Of a stretch of DNA of 40,689 bases, positions 1 to 8,799 are shown one piece after another. Under the pieces are notes generated by a model, which saw nothing but the letters and a program-made list of their open reading frames with translations, ran no database searches and was not told the origin of the DNA. Numbering within the stretch: position 1 is the first letter of the stretch; each line of letters opens with the position of its first letter. The position numbers were made by a program, and so were the translations under genes. Source of the stretch: JAIBBG01 sp031417525 (GTDB taxonomy: Bacteria > Bacteroidota > Bacteroidia > Flavobacteriales_D > Sanyastnellaceae); assembly GCA_031417525.1 (NCBI GenBank), contig JANOVT010000359.1:1-40689 (forward strand). Reading direction: 5' to 3'.

Positions 1-1
1 T

Positions 2-277
2 CACAACTGGCATCAGGAACTATTTGTGAATAACGAAAATATCGTTTGCCTTGCGCAAAAACATTTCTACGATGACGAAGAAAAAATTTCATACCAGCCA
101 TTTTATAAAATGGCTCATGTGAAAGAAACATTCAATATGCCTGAAACATTTGCTACGTTCAGCAAAGTTTTTTCAGGTTATCAGCGCATTGGCCGATATG
201 CATTTTATCGCAATGCGCAGATCACAAATATGACGGAAGGTTCCTTTGTCGATGCTTTCCCAAGGAGAGCGCTCTGA
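2..277 (+). CDS. C-terminal fragment of an unrecognised protein
   Basis: The reading frame is open from the first bases of the window (His-Asn-Trp-His-Gln-Glu...) to a TGA at 275-277, so this is the 3' end of a gene that starts outside the window. A GTG at 26 is an internal Val codon rather than a convincing start. About 91 residues are visible. They are rich in aromatic residues and end with a basic tail (Pro-Arg-Arg-Ala-Leu). I do not recognise the family. The next gene on the same strand, an acyltransferase, begins 62 bases later, which would fit a surface-glycan or polysaccharide locus, but this is only a contextual guess. Confidence 0.6.
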   Translation, partial: HNWHQELFVNNENIVCLAQKHFYDDEEKISYQPFYKMAHVKETFNMPETFATFSKVFSGYQRIGRYAFYRNAQITNMTEGSFVDAFPRRAL

Positions 278-339
278 ACAGATGATTAAACTTTGAAAAA
301 GCATCACAAGATCTATTGCATCCATTCTTCCCGTAACAA

Positions 340-1368
340 ATGAACAGGCTTTATAATCTAGATTATCTGCGCGGTCTGGCGGCCTTCGGAATCATGATAT
401 ATCATTATATGAGTTGGACGTATGGCAACTTCACTGCTGAGACTTTCATGGGGCGCGTCGGTGTTTATGGTGTTTCTATTTTCTATATCCTGAGTGGTCT
501 GACGTTATACCACGTCTATAGTTATAAAATGAAACCTTCGATGGAAGACGTCATTTCGTTTTTCAAAAAAAGAATCTTCCGAATATTTCCGCTGCTTTGG
601 CTTGTGACCATTTTAGCAATTCTCCTTTCCAGGAAAATCCCGAATTTTAAAGACTTGTCGCTAAATCTCTCAGGGTTGTTCGGGTTTGTGCGATGGGACA
701 AGTACTTTTCCACCGGCGCATGGTCCATCGGAAACGAATTGGTGTTCTATGTCTTTTTTCCAATTTTCATTCTATTCATAAAAAAATTCAAACCTCTTTT
801 CATCCTGCTCTCTTTTGTCATTTTTGGCTTGTACTTGTATTTCGCATTTTCCATACTTCGTCCGGATGTGGGTCTAAGCGAGCAATGGAAAAACTATGTA
901 AATCCTTTGAATCAGGTTTTTCTTTTTTTATGTGGTTTCCTAATCAGTCTGTTGCTTCAAGAAAAAAAAATGAAGACTCAATACATTTTACCGGTCTTAC
1001 TTTTTGCATTCGGATTATTCATCAGTTATCCGGTGGAAGGTGATAATATTCATCTCGTCACAGGATTCAACCGATTGATTTTTACAGCAGCCTGCTGCAT
1101 CATATGTCTCTGCTTTTTTAAGCTGACATATCAACTTCCTGCATTTATACACACCCCTTTATCTATGTTGGGAGAAGCGAGTTATTCCGTATATCTGCTG
1201 CACCCCATTGTCTGGTCAATAGCAACGATTGCTACCAAACTCTTCAGTCAATATGTCTTCAACATTCCTGACATACTCAAACTTTGCCTTTCGGTTATCG
1301 TCACATTGGTGGTCAGCTATTACGTTTATCAGCGGTTTGAGAAGTACTTCATGAAACTCGGAAGGTAA
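340..1368 (+). CDS. Acyltransferase-3 family membrane protein (OafA/YrhL-like)
   Basis: This 342-residue integral membrane protein probably transfers an acyl group (often acetyl) to a surface sugar or polysaccharide at the inner membrane. The N-terminus carries the family signature Leu-Asp-Tyr-Leu-Arg-Gly-Leu-Ala with Arg11 followed ten residues later by His22 (R-X10-H), the motif associated with catalysis in this family. About ten hydrophobic segments follow along the whole length, with short basic loops (for example Lys-Lys-Arg near residue 75). The length is normal for a stand-alone family member without a C-terminal SGNH domain. The ATG at 340 is used because the signature begins only seven residues later. 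The actual acceptor cannot be told from sequence. The preceding truncated gene is on the same strand and could be co-transcribed. Confidence 0.88.
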   Translation: MNRLYNLDYLRGLAAFGIMIYHYMSWTYGNFTAETFMGRVGVYGVSIFYILSGLTLYHVYSYKMKPSMEDVISFFKKRIFRIFPLLWLVTILAILLSRKIPNFKDLSLNLSGLFGFVRWDKYFSTGAWSIGNELVFYVFFPIFILFIKKFKPLFILLSFVIFGLYLYFAFSILRPDVGLSEQWKNYVNPLNQVFLFLCGFLISLLLQEKKMKTQYILPVLLFAFGLFISYPVEGDNIHLVTGFNRLIFTAACCIICLCFFKLTYQLPAFIHTPLSMLGEASYSVYLLHPIVWSIATIATKLFSQYVFNIPDILKLCLSVIVTLVVSYYVYQRFEKYFMKLGR

Positions 1369-1608
1369 ATCTGCGTTGATTCGACCGAAACTTTTTATAA
1401 CCATTTCATCTGAACTCAGTGCTATTGCATCCCACGGCAAGGCAAGAACAATATGTGATTTTATCACAGCCTCGTGAACAGACCCTTCAACTTATAGGCC
1501 ATGGAATGTTGCTCCTACTTTTCTCCGATTGTTCCCGTATAGACTCACTCGAAACCATGCGATCATGATTGATGAAAAGGATATTGAACGCATGTGTAGA
1601 TTTGCTCC

Positions 1609-2838
1609 ATGAAAGTTCACGACAACGAAAATGTCCTCATCGCCGGAATAGCAGTCACAGAATTAGCCCAACGATACGGGACCCCACTTTACGTGTATGA
1701 TGCCGCCATCATCAAACGCCAATATCAAAAGCTCAGAACGGCTTTCAGTGGTGAACATGTCAAGATCAAATATGCCTGCAAGGCGTTGAATAACATCCAT
1801 GTTCTTCGTTATCTGCATTCTCTTGGTTGTGGTCTGGATGCAGTTTCCATTCAGGAAGTTTGGCTTGGATTGAAAGCCGGTTTCGAATCCTCACAAATCA
1901 TGTACACTCCAAACTGTGTAAGCATGGAAGAAATTGATATGGCGGTGAAAGAAGGAGTGCAAATCAACATCGACAATATTTCCATTCTAGAACAATTCGG
2001 AGAAAAATATGGACGCAACATTCCTATTTGCATTCGCATCAATCCGCACGTGATGGGTGGTGGCAATCTCAATATTTCCACCGGTCACAGTGATTCGAAA
2101 TTTGGAATTTCTGTCTATCAAATGCGACATGTTGAGCGTATCGTTAAACACTACAATATGCATGTCTCGGGCTTACACATGCATACAGGAAGTGATATTC
2201 TCGACGTCGATGTTTTCCTGCGCGCCGCAGATATTCTTTTTGAAACAGCACAAACGTTCACTGAACTGGAATTCCTGGATTTTGGTTCCGGATTTAAAGT
2301 TGCATACAAACCTGATGACTACGAAACCGACTTACAGGAATTGGGAGAAAAACTGAACGAACGTTTCGATTCATTCTGTTCTGCTTATGGGAAAAAACTC
2401 GACCTCTGGTTTGAACCGGGAAAATTTCTGGTGAGTGAGGCAGGAACTTTTTTGGTGAAGGTGAATGTCTTGAAACAAACTACTTCAGCCATGTTTGTTG
2501 GTGTGGATTCTGGCTTTAATCATTTGATTCGGCCAACTCTTTACAACGCATATCATCACATCACCAATGTTTCCAATCCCGGTGGCAAACAAAGAATTTA
2601 TACTGTTGTCGGATATATCTGTGAGACAGACACTTTCGGTTGGGACAGAAAATTAAGTGAAGTGCGTGAAGGTGATATTCTTGCATTTAGTAATGCCGGC
2701 GCTTATGGTTATACCATGTCTTCCAACTACAATTCGCGGTTTCGCCCTTCAGAAGTTTTTATTCTGGACGGAAAAGATTTGTTGATTCGAAGAAGAGAGA
2801 CGATGGAAGATGTGATGAGGGGGATGGAGGATATCTGA
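1609..2838 (+). CDS. lysA: Diaminopimelate decarboxylase (PLP fold type III)
   Basis: Converts meso-diaminopimelate to L-lysine and CO2, the last step of lysine biosynthesis, in the cytoplasm. The 409-residue protein has the alanine-racemase-like barrel first and a beta domain second. Visible landmarks are the PLP lysine Lys58 in Tyr-Ala-Cys-Lys-Ala, the phosphate-binding His-Met-His-Thr-Gly-Ser segment near residue 190, Glu-Pro-Gly-Lys near 270, the Cys-Glu-Thr-Asp catalytic/substrate segment near 345, and Gly-Ala-Tyr-Gly-Tyr near 370. The length is typical. The ATG at 1609 is the first usable start because an in-frame TAG lies at 1597-1599. It stands alone and is followed by a strong intrinsic terminator. 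Ornithine/arginine decarboxylases share the fold, but the C-E-x-D and G-A-Y segments and overall pattern fit LysA best. Confidence 0.9.
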   Translation: MKVHDNENVLIAGIAVTELAQRYGTPLYVYDAAIIKRQYQKLRTAFSGEHVKIKYACKALNNIHVLRYLHSLGCGLDAVSIQEVWLGLKAGFESSQIMYTPNCVSMEEIDMAVKEGVQINIDNISILEQFGEKYGRNIPICIRINPHVMGGGNLNISTGHSDSKFGISVYQMRHVERIVKHYNMHVSGLHMHTGSDILDVDVFLRAADILFETAQTFTELEFLDFGSGFKVAYKPDDYETDLQELGEKLNERFDSFCSAYGKKLDLWFEPGKFLVSEAGTFLVKVNVLKQTTSAMFVGVDSGFNHLIRPTLYNAYHHITNVSNPGGKQRIYTVVGYICETDTFGWDRKLSEVREGDILAFSNAGAYGYTMSSNYNSRFRPSEVFILDGKDLLIRRRETMEDVMRGMEDI

Positions 2839-2845
2839 TCAACAT

Positions 2846-2885
2846 AAAAATCGCCTCCAAAGATTAGCGGAGGCGACTTTATTTA
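2846..2885 (+). terminator. Intrinsic terminator after lysA
   Basis: A perfect 8-bp stem (TCGCCTCC at 2851-2858 pairing with GGAGGCGA at 2869-2876) with a 10-base loop lies 13 bases after the lysA stop. It is flanked by an A-run upstream and CTTTATTT downstream. The A-run means it could also act weakly on the opposite strand, where the next minus-strand gene ends at 3065. Confidence 0.8.
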
Positions 2886-3064
2886 AAGACCATTCTATTT
2901 TTCAATTACTCACTGCGCACTTTCTTTAGAGTGATTGGCATTTGTTGTCGTGCCGGTATTAAAGCCTTGCGCTAATTTTTCCAAATCAAATTCAATGGCA
3001 GTGTGGCACTTAAAGAATAAAACACAGACCAGTTTAAGTGAAAACCAGGTTTTGTTTATAAATT

Positions 3065-3595
3065 CTAACACGGATTTGTTGATGGGTTGACTTGAACTGC
3101 CTCCCATGTACCATTCGATGTTGGAATGGTCCATAGGCCTGTGTTACGATTGAAAGACAAAAAGGCATTACTACTAAACGAAGAGTTGAGCACTCTAAAC
3201 TTGAGTACCTTGTTAACCGCAGGTTGCGGTGAACCAGCGGTAGTAGGGGGTGTGATGAACACCCATTCGCCTATAGTGAATCCAAAGAACTGTAAATTTG
3301 CATCGTATACGCTTAAACCAGCTTGTGGTGAATGTGTGTTGTAGCTGATCTTTCCACCAGTAGTTGTAATCATTGAATATTGCGTGTTGCAAACGCTTAC
3401 CCGCTGAAAGATGAATGGAGTGCTTGCAATGACAGGAGAGGTAGATATAAAATTGACATTACTCAGGACCTTTTCCTGATGAATCAATTGTGTTTCTTCT
3501 TTAATTTCTTCCGTTGATTCTTTGGTACAACTGGACAATGTGAATGCAACCGCCAACAGCAAGTACATTCCTCTAAAGATTTTTTTTAAAAGCAT
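3065..3595 (-). CDS. Putative lipoprotein of unknown function
   Basis: A 176-residue protein with a short basic N-terminus, a hydrophobic stretch and a lipobox Leu-Ser-Ser-Cys at about residues 20-23, so it is predicted to be lipid-anchored in the envelope. After the Cys comes a charged Lys/Glu/Thr linker, typical of surface or periplasmic lipoproteins. The remainder is beta-rich with many Ser, Thr, Asn and Phe residues and ends in a Cys. I do not recognise a domain. The ATG at 3595 is used; an in-frame ATG nine codons later would also give a complete signal peptide. It lies downstream of the response regulator gene on the same strand with a gap of about 157 bases, so co-regulation is possible but not shown. 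Confidence 0.65.
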   Translation of the reverse strand: MLLKKIFRGMYLLLAVAFTLSSCTKESTEEIKEETQLIHQEKVLSNVNFISTSPVIASTPFIFQRVSVCNTQYSMITTTGGKISYNTHSPQAGLSVYDANLQFFGFTIGEWVFITPPTTAGSPQPAVNKVLKFRVLNSSFSSNAFLSFNRNTGLWTIPTSNGTWEAVQVNPSTNPC

Positions 3596-3752
3596 AATAA
3601 AAGATTTTTTTGCTTACTCGAATAAAGGTTTTTCGGCAACCACCTACTTCAACTTCGTGTTGAAGCGAGTCAAATGTGTGGCTCATCATAATAAATTAAA
3701 ATCCTCAGAATGGATGAATCTGATATCGTCAAAATAGATGACCCTCAAAAAT

Positions 3753-4397
3753 TCAATACCTCGACTTCCCAGTCTTATTCAACGCTTCTACACGCGACTG
3801 GACTTGCAATTTTTCATAGATATGTCGTATGTGAGTGCGCACGGTATTAATGCTGACAAATAATTGATCCGCTATTTCTTTGATCCGAAAACCTTGTGCG
3901 AGGTGATCAAGAATTTCATTTTCCCTTGCAGATAGTGAAGCGACAAGTTCCGTTTTTTTTGTGTCAGGTTGAAAAGAGGCTACCACCCTTCGAGCAATAG
4001 ATGGACTCATCGGTGATCCTCCGTGATAGACTTGCAGAATCGCATCAAAAATTTCATTGATCGATGCACGCTTCAGCATATATCCGCTTGCACCAGCCTT
4101 CAATGCGTCAAATATTTTCTCATCATCTTCATGCACTGTGCACATCATAACCTGCGTCTTAACGCAAGCATTCCTTATCTGCTGAGTGCATTCAATTCCC
4201 GACATACCGGGAAGATTGATGTCCATTATAACTACATCAGGACATGATGATTTTATATATGGCAACGCCTCCTCTGCTTTCGAGAAGGCAGTGCAAAACA
4301 GATCAGGATTTGAGTTGAGTAGAAACGACATACTGTTGCGGAACTCATCATGATCCTCCACAAGTATTAATTTAATCCTATCTTTTTCTGCATCCAT
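3753..4397 (-). CDS. LuxR/NarL-family response regulator
   Basis: A 214-residue DNA-binding response regulator. The receiver domain (about residues 8-125) has acidic residues in Val-Glu-Asp-His, the phospho-acceptor Asp59 in Val-Ile-Met-Asp-Ile, Thr87 and the conserved Lys109 in Met-Leu-Lys-Arg. A GerE/LuxR helix-turn-helix follows from about residue 150, with Leu-Ser-Ala-Arg-Glu and the recognition segment Ser-Ile-Asn-Thr-Val-Arg-Thr-His. It lies 61 bases downstream of the propeller histidine kinase gene on the same strand, the normal arrangement for a cognate pair. The kinase is of the HisKA_3 type that usually partners NarL-type regulators. The target genes cannot be read from the window; the adjacent lipoprotein gene is one candidate. 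Confidence 0.92.
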   Translation of the reverse strand: MDAEKDRIKLILVEDHDEFRNSMSFLLNSNPDLFCTAFSKAEEALPYIKSSCPDVVIMDINLPGMSGIECTQQIRNACVKTQVMMCTVHEDDEKIFDALKAGASGYMLKRASINEIFDAILQVYHGGSPMSPSIARRVVASFQPDTKKTELVASLSARENEILDHLAQGFRIKEIADQLFVSINTVRTHIRHIYEKLQVQSRVEALNKTGKSRY

Positions 4398-4458
4398 ATT
4401 TCAATTGCAACTTAATCCAAATTGTTGCATGATACCGTATCATCAAATGAGATGATTT

Positions 4459-7428
4459 TCAGGTGAGCGGCAAGATGATGTCTATAGTGGTTCCCCATCC
4501 CGAATTGGGTGCAATTGTCATTCTGCCACCGAGCTTTTCGACGCGTGATGACATGTTTTTCATTCCATTTCCATTCCGTTCCTTCGCATTCAACTGCATA
4601 CCAATTCCATCATCACTTAATTTGATCAACATTCTATCCGGTTCAATTTCAATAAGCAATGCCACTGTCGTCGCTTTTGCATGCTTGACTACATTGTTGA
4701 TTGCTTCTTTGACGATTAGAAATACACTTCTTCTCGTGCTTGCAGGTAAAAAGCGATCTGAATATTCATTTCTAATTTTTATGGCGCCGTCGAGGCCTGC
4801 ATTGCCTATGAATTCATAAAAATACTTTTCCGTGAATACAAGCAGCTCTTCCAGAGAATCATTTTGTGCATTCAAAGACCATATGATCTCATCAATTTTT
4901 TGAAGCGATTCAGAAGTGATTGATTCAATTTGCGAATAGTTCAAAATCACATCTTCGCCTTCTGCCGCATCACGTTTCCCCATTCGGGCAACAAGAAGTA
5001 GATTACTCAAATCCGCTCCTATATCATCATGCATGTCTTCTGCAATTCGCATCCGCTCTTCATCAACAGCTTCCTGTTTTCGCCATTCCTGCAAATCTCG
5101 ATTGTGCCTAAATTGTTGCTGTCGGCGTGCCAAAAAGATGGAGACAAAGAAAATAAAGGCAATAACGATGAACTTGAACCAGGATGTCTGCCACCACTGA
5201 GGCACAACGTTAAAATCAATAATGGTTGTTGCTCCCCAGTCAGAATCAAATTTTCTGGCTCGAAGTTGCAAGTGATAGCGACCCGGTGAGAGCCGACTAA
5301 ACTCCAGGGATATTTGTTGTGTCTCTATCCACGGATCTTGTGGTGAAAACCTATAGGCATACTGCACTTCATGTGGGGAAATAAAAGTGATTACAGAATA
5401 TTGGATTACAAGGCTCAGAAAATTGCTGGAAATATCAACATCCTGCAAATCCACTTGTTGCTTATCTACTATAACGTGTTGCACAACTACCAACGGAGCA
5501 GATGTTGCAACAGTGTGAATTTGTTTATTCACTTTATAAAGCCCAATTGCAGTGCCTACATATATGCTTGAGTCATCTGCGACAATACACTTGATGTCCA
5601 TGGCAGGTAACCTATCTTTAACTGAAAATGACTCTACGTCATATCTTCCATTCAAATACTTGACAATACTGAAGCCTTTGTTGGTTGCGACATACATTGT
5701 GTCACCGTCAATGAATAGACTACGACAGATATTACTTGCCAATCCATCCGAAGCATCCACCTTTCCAACAATCCTGTTGTTTTGCATGAATTTAATTCCT
5801 GATCCATAGGTTGCAATCACCATCTCTCCATTTGCCAATCTGCCAATACCAGTAATTTTTCCATTGAATTCAGGACGCAAATGTTCGAATGCCACCGTTC
5901 TCCCATGCTTATGTGCGTTCAGTAGATTCGCATGATTATACCACATTGTTCCATCTTTGTCAATGTGTAGAGTATTAATGCGTTCTCCCTTTATGGCGGG
6001 AAATTCAAAACGATGAAAAACGCCATCGGCTTCTAGTTTGAAGGCGCCATATGAAACACCATAAATTTCGTCACCAAAGGACGATATACCTTTTAATTGC
6101 ATTGCATCCGCGTCAATTCCGCTATCCAAGTGTTGTTTTAATAATTTTGAAGCACCTGTGCCTTTTGTGATAAAGCGTGTCCGAAGGACATCACCTACAT
6201 AAGTTCCCGATGAGGTGCACCATATTGAAGTGATCAGATTTTTATAGTTCGGATTCTCCCAATTATGATTTTCGATGTGACCGTCTTTAATTTTGAATAG
6301 CTCCCCACTGACGGTGCCTGTCCATAATTCACCTTCTTCACTCAAAGCAAGCGCTGAAATAATAGGTTGCTTAGTTGAGCCGGTATTCAATTCAATACCA
6401 TTGACGTAAGTCGGTTGGCTGCGCATCTGGTAAATTCCATCACCGGCTGTGCTAAACCAAATCGAACCTTCTTTATCACAAAAACTAAAGTTGACGAAAG
6501 ACTTCTCAAAAAATACTTCCTTTTCAAACCCTGCAGATGAACGTGTAAATTTCCATACACCCCTCGTTTGCGTATTGATCCAATAATGTTGGTTTTTATC
6601 CACTAAGATAGACTGGACCATCTCGAATTGCACATCATTCGGGGACATTGGGTCCTCCAGTCTGAATTTGCCATCACAAAACGAGGCCATTCCTCGCGGG
6701 GTAAGAAAATAACTTGTACGGTTAGTCTCATCAAAATATACATCGTTGGAGCCTTGTGGTCGAAATTCCGAATCGATAGGCGTGATTCCATTATTCTTCA
6801 ATAAATAATTTCCCTTTTGAGATAATATGTAGACGTCATTGCCAGCAGCACGCAGGCAAAAATTCAAAGATGGGCTGAAGACGTAATTGAGAGTTGTCTG
6901 CTCCCCGCTATAGGAGATAATATTGCCCGTGATTCCACCGAAAAAGATCGTTCCCTCTGAATCTTCAGTTACGGTAGCAATTCCAGATTCAATTCTCAAT
7001 TCACGAAGCTTAGGATTTATCTTCTCATTGATAATTTTTCCATTTTCATAATAACACACCGTGCCATTCAAAAATAAAAACCAAATCCGACCATGTGAAT
7101 CTTCGAATAGTTTTAGGACATCGAGATCAGTCAACCCATCCTTTAATTCGAAATTGACAAATTCATTGCCATCAAACCGGCTCACCCCGATTCCGGTCGC
7201 GAACCAAATATACCCTTGCCGATCCTGAATGATGTGATAGACTGTATTGGAGGGAAGGCCATCCTCGATGGTGAATTGCCTTAAAGCCGAATTTTGTGAA
7301 TGGGCGATCAGAGTTGTAAACGCAACAAACAGGCAAAGAAATATCTTATGCAGAAGACATATCCGATATTTTATAGCGCAGTGCAAATCAGGCCGATGCG
7401 AATATCGGAATAGATTGCGAACGCCCAT
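4459..7428 (-). CDS. Two-component sensor histidine kinase: ligand-binding propellers, Y_Y_Y, HisKA_3, HATPase
   Basis: A 989-residue sensor kinase. An N-terminal hydrophobic segment (about residues 25-45, ending Ala-His-Ser-Gln) looks like a signal peptide. Roughly 600 residues of periplasmic two-component-regulator propeller repeats follow, with recurrent Gly-Tyr-Ile-Trp-Phe and Gly-Ser-Ile-Trp-Phe-style motifs. A Y_Y_Y domain covers about 660-720, and one membrane helix lies at about 753-767. The HisKA_3 dimerisation domain has the phospho-acceptor His800 in Glu-Asp-Met-His-Asp-Asp-Ile-Gly. The HATPase_c domain has an N-box (Glu-Ala-Ile-Asn-Asn) and G-box segments (Asp-Asp-Gly-Ile-Gly-Met, Gly-Asn-Gly-Met). 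It should phosphorylate the LuxR regulator encoded 61 bases downstream. Unlike the SusR-type hybrids of Bacteroides it has no receiver or AraC domain. The start ATG is preceded by a small hairpin. Confidence 0.92.
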   Translation of the reverse strand: MGVRNLFRYSHRPDLHCAIKYRICLLHKIFLCLFVAFTTLIAHSQNSALRQFTIEDGLPSNTVYHIIQDRQGYIWFATGIGVSRFDGNEFVNFELKDGLTDLDVLKLFEDSHGRIWFLFLNGTVCYYENGKIINEKINPKLRELRIESGIATVTEDSEGTIFFGGITGNIISYSGEQTTLNYVFSPSLNFCLRAAGNDVYILSQKGNYLLKNNGITPIDSEFRPQGSNDVYFDETNRTSYFLTPRGMASFCDGKFRLEDPMSPNDVQFEMVQSILVDKNQHYWINTQTRGVWKFTRSSAGFEKEVFFEKSFVNFSFCDKEGSIWFSTAGDGIYQMRSQPTYVNGIELNTGSTKQPIISALALSEEGELWTGTVSGELFKIKDGHIENHNWENPNYKNLITSIWCTSSGTYVGDVLRTRFITKGTGASKLLKQHLDSGIDADAMQLKGISSFGDEIYGVSYGAFKLEADGVFHRFEFPAIKGERINTLHIDKDGTMWYNHANLLNAHKHGRTVAFEHLRPEFNGKITGIGRLANGEMVIATYGSGIKFMQNNRIVGKVDASDGLASNICRSLFIDGDTMYVATNKGFSIVKYLNGRYDVESFSVKDRLPAMDIKCIVADDSSIYVGTAIGLYKVNKQIHTVATSAPLVVVQHVIVDKQQVDLQDVDISSNFLSLVIQYSVITFISPHEVQYAYRFSPQDPWIETQQISLEFSRLSPGRYHLQLRARKFDSDWGATTIIDFNVVPQWWQTSWFKFIVIAFIFFVSIFLARRQQQFRHNRDLQEWRKQEAVDEERMRIAEDMHDDIGADLSNLLLVARMGKRDAAEGEDVILNYSQIESITSESLQKIDEIIWSLNAQNDSLEELLVFTEKYFYEFIGNAGLDGAIKIRNEYSDRFLPASTRRSVFLIVKEAINNVVKHAKATTVALLIEIEPDRMLIKLSDDGIGMQLNAKERNGNGMKNMSSRVEKLGGRMTIAPNSGWGTTIDIILPLT

Positions 7429-7439
7429 TTCTGGAGTGC

Positions 7440-7457
7440 ATCATCCTTTTGGATGAT
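7440..7457 (-). other. Small hairpin just upstream of the propeller kinase start
   Basis: A 7-bp inverted repeat (ATCATCC at 7440-7446 with GGATGAT at 7451-7457, TTTT between) lies 11 bases before the kinase ATG. On the transcript it would place the only purine-rich AGGATG-like stretch inside a stem, so it might affect translation. The stem is short and could be coincidental. Confidence 0.3.
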
Positions 7458-7525
7458 TCTATTTACCAGGATGCATTATGTTAATGAAAACTGACGTCAA
7501 ACGGATTTTCAAAACATCTTTAGAA

Positions 7526-7557
7526 ATAATAAAAACGGATTGAAAATTCAATCCGTT
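7526..7557 (-). terminator. Intrinsic terminator after the thioredoxin-like gene
   Basis: A perfect 11-bp inverted repeat (AACGGATTGAA at 7534-7544 with TTCAATCCGTT at 7547-7557) is followed on the minus strand by TTTTTATTATT. The innermost pairs probably open to form the loop. It lies 27 bases after the stop codon of the secreted thioredoxin-like gene and should separate it from the kinase downstream. Confidence 0.8.
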
Positions 7558-7584
7558 ATAGTCTTTCAATAATTGAGTTTCAAA

Positions 7585-8220
7585 TTAACTCGCCCGCTTG
7601 ATGCTGCATCCAACAGGTTTCGTTTCTGCCGGATCTATTGCTGCACCTTTCTTCAAATTTGCGATCGCATTGTTCAACCAAGGCTGCGTAACTTTTTGAC
7701 TGTTATCAACGTTGTCGTCAATGGCACCCTTATAAACCAACTTCATATTCTTATCAAAGAGATATACATGAGGAGTCGTGCGCGCATAGAATGCATTAGC
7801 CAATTCTGAATTTACATCCAGCACATAGTTGCAATCCGCAAATCCGTGGTCTTTCGCACGTTGCTTCATATCATCGAGATTGTCGCCTTTGCTCCGCTTA
7901 GCTTCGTTGCTATTCACCAGTACCATGCCCACTCCATTCGTGTTAGCTGTTTTATTCAAAGCGCTATATCTACCTTCCCAGCCTTCTGAGCCTTCGCCAC
8001 CTACTACAAATGGACAAGTATTGCATGAAAAAACTACAAGAAGTCCATTTTCCTTTTTCAGATCACTCAGTGATGACTTTTTGCCATTGATGCCTTCCAT
8101 TTTCAATGAAGCTTTAGGTGCATCGCTGCCGATGGCGAGTGTCTCAGTGGGCGTAGTTTGAAAAGCGTAGAAGCCGATAGTGGCTACGAATGCTACCGCT
8201 ATAAAAAGAATTTTTTTCAT
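7585..8220 (-). CDS. Secreted thioredoxin/peroxiredoxin-like protein (PRX_like1 type)
   Basis: A 211-residue envelope protein of the redoxin family. The N-terminus (Lys-Lys followed by a hydrophobic stretch to about residue 20) is a signal peptide or signal anchor. The redoxin core begins with Gly-Ser-Asp-Ala-Pro and has the active-site pair Cys66 and Cys69 in Ser-Cys-Asn-Thr-Cys-Pro-Phe. The Cys-x-x-Cys followed by Pro resembles the PRX_like1 group, which works as a thiol-disulfide oxidoreductase or peroxidase-like protein. Thr-Thr-Pro-His supplies the usual cis-Pro near residue 160, and the C-terminus carries Pro-Val-Gly-Cys-Ser-Ile-Lys-Arg, also typical of that group. It is monocistronic with its own terminator. 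The exact substrate is unknown. Confidence 0.85.
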   Translation of the reverse strand: MKKILFIAVAFVATIGFYAFQTTPTETLAIGSDAPKASLKMEGINGKKSSLSDLKKENGLLVVFSCNTCPFVVGGEGSEGWEGRYSALNKTANTNGVGMVLVNSNEAKRSKGDNLDDMKQRAKDHGFADCNYVLDVNSELANAFYARTTPHVYLFDKNMKLVYKGAIDDNVDNSQKVTQPWLNNAIANLKKGAAIDPAETKPVGCSIKRAS

Positions 8221-8410
8221 TTCGTGTGATTTTATTTTATAGCGTCAAAGATGCTCAAGTAAATACGATGAGATGCATAACGGATGTTAAGAATCAGAAT
8301 GAGAAAGTGGACAAAAATGAGGGGAAGCACATTCAATCCAGAACTCAATACCTTCATTACAGCACTCATTTACATCTGTCAGACAGGTGCATATATCATG
8401 AAAGGAATTG

Positions 8411-8448
8411 CCACCAAAACAAAAAGGTCACTCCGTTGAGTAACCTTT
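8411..8448 (-). terminator. Terminator-like hairpin in the 8.2-8.9 kb gap
   Basis: AAAGGTCACTC (8423-8433) and GAGTAACCTTT (8438-8448) pair over 11 positions with one mismatch around a CGTT loop. On the minus strand the stem is followed by a T-rich tract (the GACCTTTTTGTTTT context). No gene ends just upstream of it on that strand, so it either backs up the terminator at about 8.65-8.70 kb or ends an unrecognised short transcript. Confidence 0.5.
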
Positions 8449-8642
8449 CTGTAATAAATGAAAACAATTAAACTATCTAATATCTCTACATGAGAACTTA
8501 CGTGTCCTTTAACGACAACACTAAGGCTGAAGGTTACACTTGACATGAAAAAAACCCGTAATGAAGCGCGTTTCGACTATTTATCAATATTTTACGGTAA
8601 ACCCGAAGTAGTATCAGGAGGCTTTAAGTCAGGGGGAATAGA

Positions 8643-8702
8643 GGAAAAAAGCCCTGCCGGTGAATGAAAAACCTCAAAGCAATTCGGTTCACCGGGCAGG
8701 AC
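8643..8702 (-). terminator. Probable terminator of the TPR kinase/LuxR regulator unit
   Basis: CCTGCCGGTGAA (8653-8664) pairs with TTCACCGGGCAGG (8688-8700) with a single bulged C. The loop is 23 bases, and TTTTTT follows on the minus strand. It lies about 185 bases beyond the stop of the LuxR regulator gene, rather far. The stem is strong, and transcription from the right is the only obvious source. Confidence 0.55.
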
Positions 8703-8799
8703 TTTCTCTTGGTATATCAGAGTTAGAGATTTGTGCGCTTCAGGACGCAAATCAAGCTTGTTTTGTGAGGAGATGCATACGGTGAATACCGTAAATTGT

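Noticed and set aside
1597..1604. TAGATTTG matching the -7 promoter consensus just before lysA
   Set aside because: It ends four bases before the start codon and has no TTG at -33 spacing, so it cannot serve as an ordinary promoter for a leadered lysA transcript.
1369..1608. Possible gene or remnant between the acyltransferase and lysA
   Set aside because: Frames in this 240-base gap are short and interrupted, and a minus-strand frame is mostly a shadow of the acyltransferase end.
3647..3665. 7-bp hairpin (CTTCAAC/GTTGAAG) downstream of the LuxR regulator gene
   Set aside because: There is no T-run on either strand, and it is too short to call a terminator or regulatory structure.
4429..4443. 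15-base near-perfect palindrome between the propeller kinase and its LuxR regulator
   Set aside because: Only seven paired positions with a one-base centre; two or three such palindromes are expected by chance in 40 kb, so an operator is not supported.
8226..8471. 81-codon reading frame in the 8.2-8.9 kb gap
   Set aside because: No RBS, no recognisable motif, irregular composition, and it crosses the terminator-like hairpin; it looks like chance open frame.
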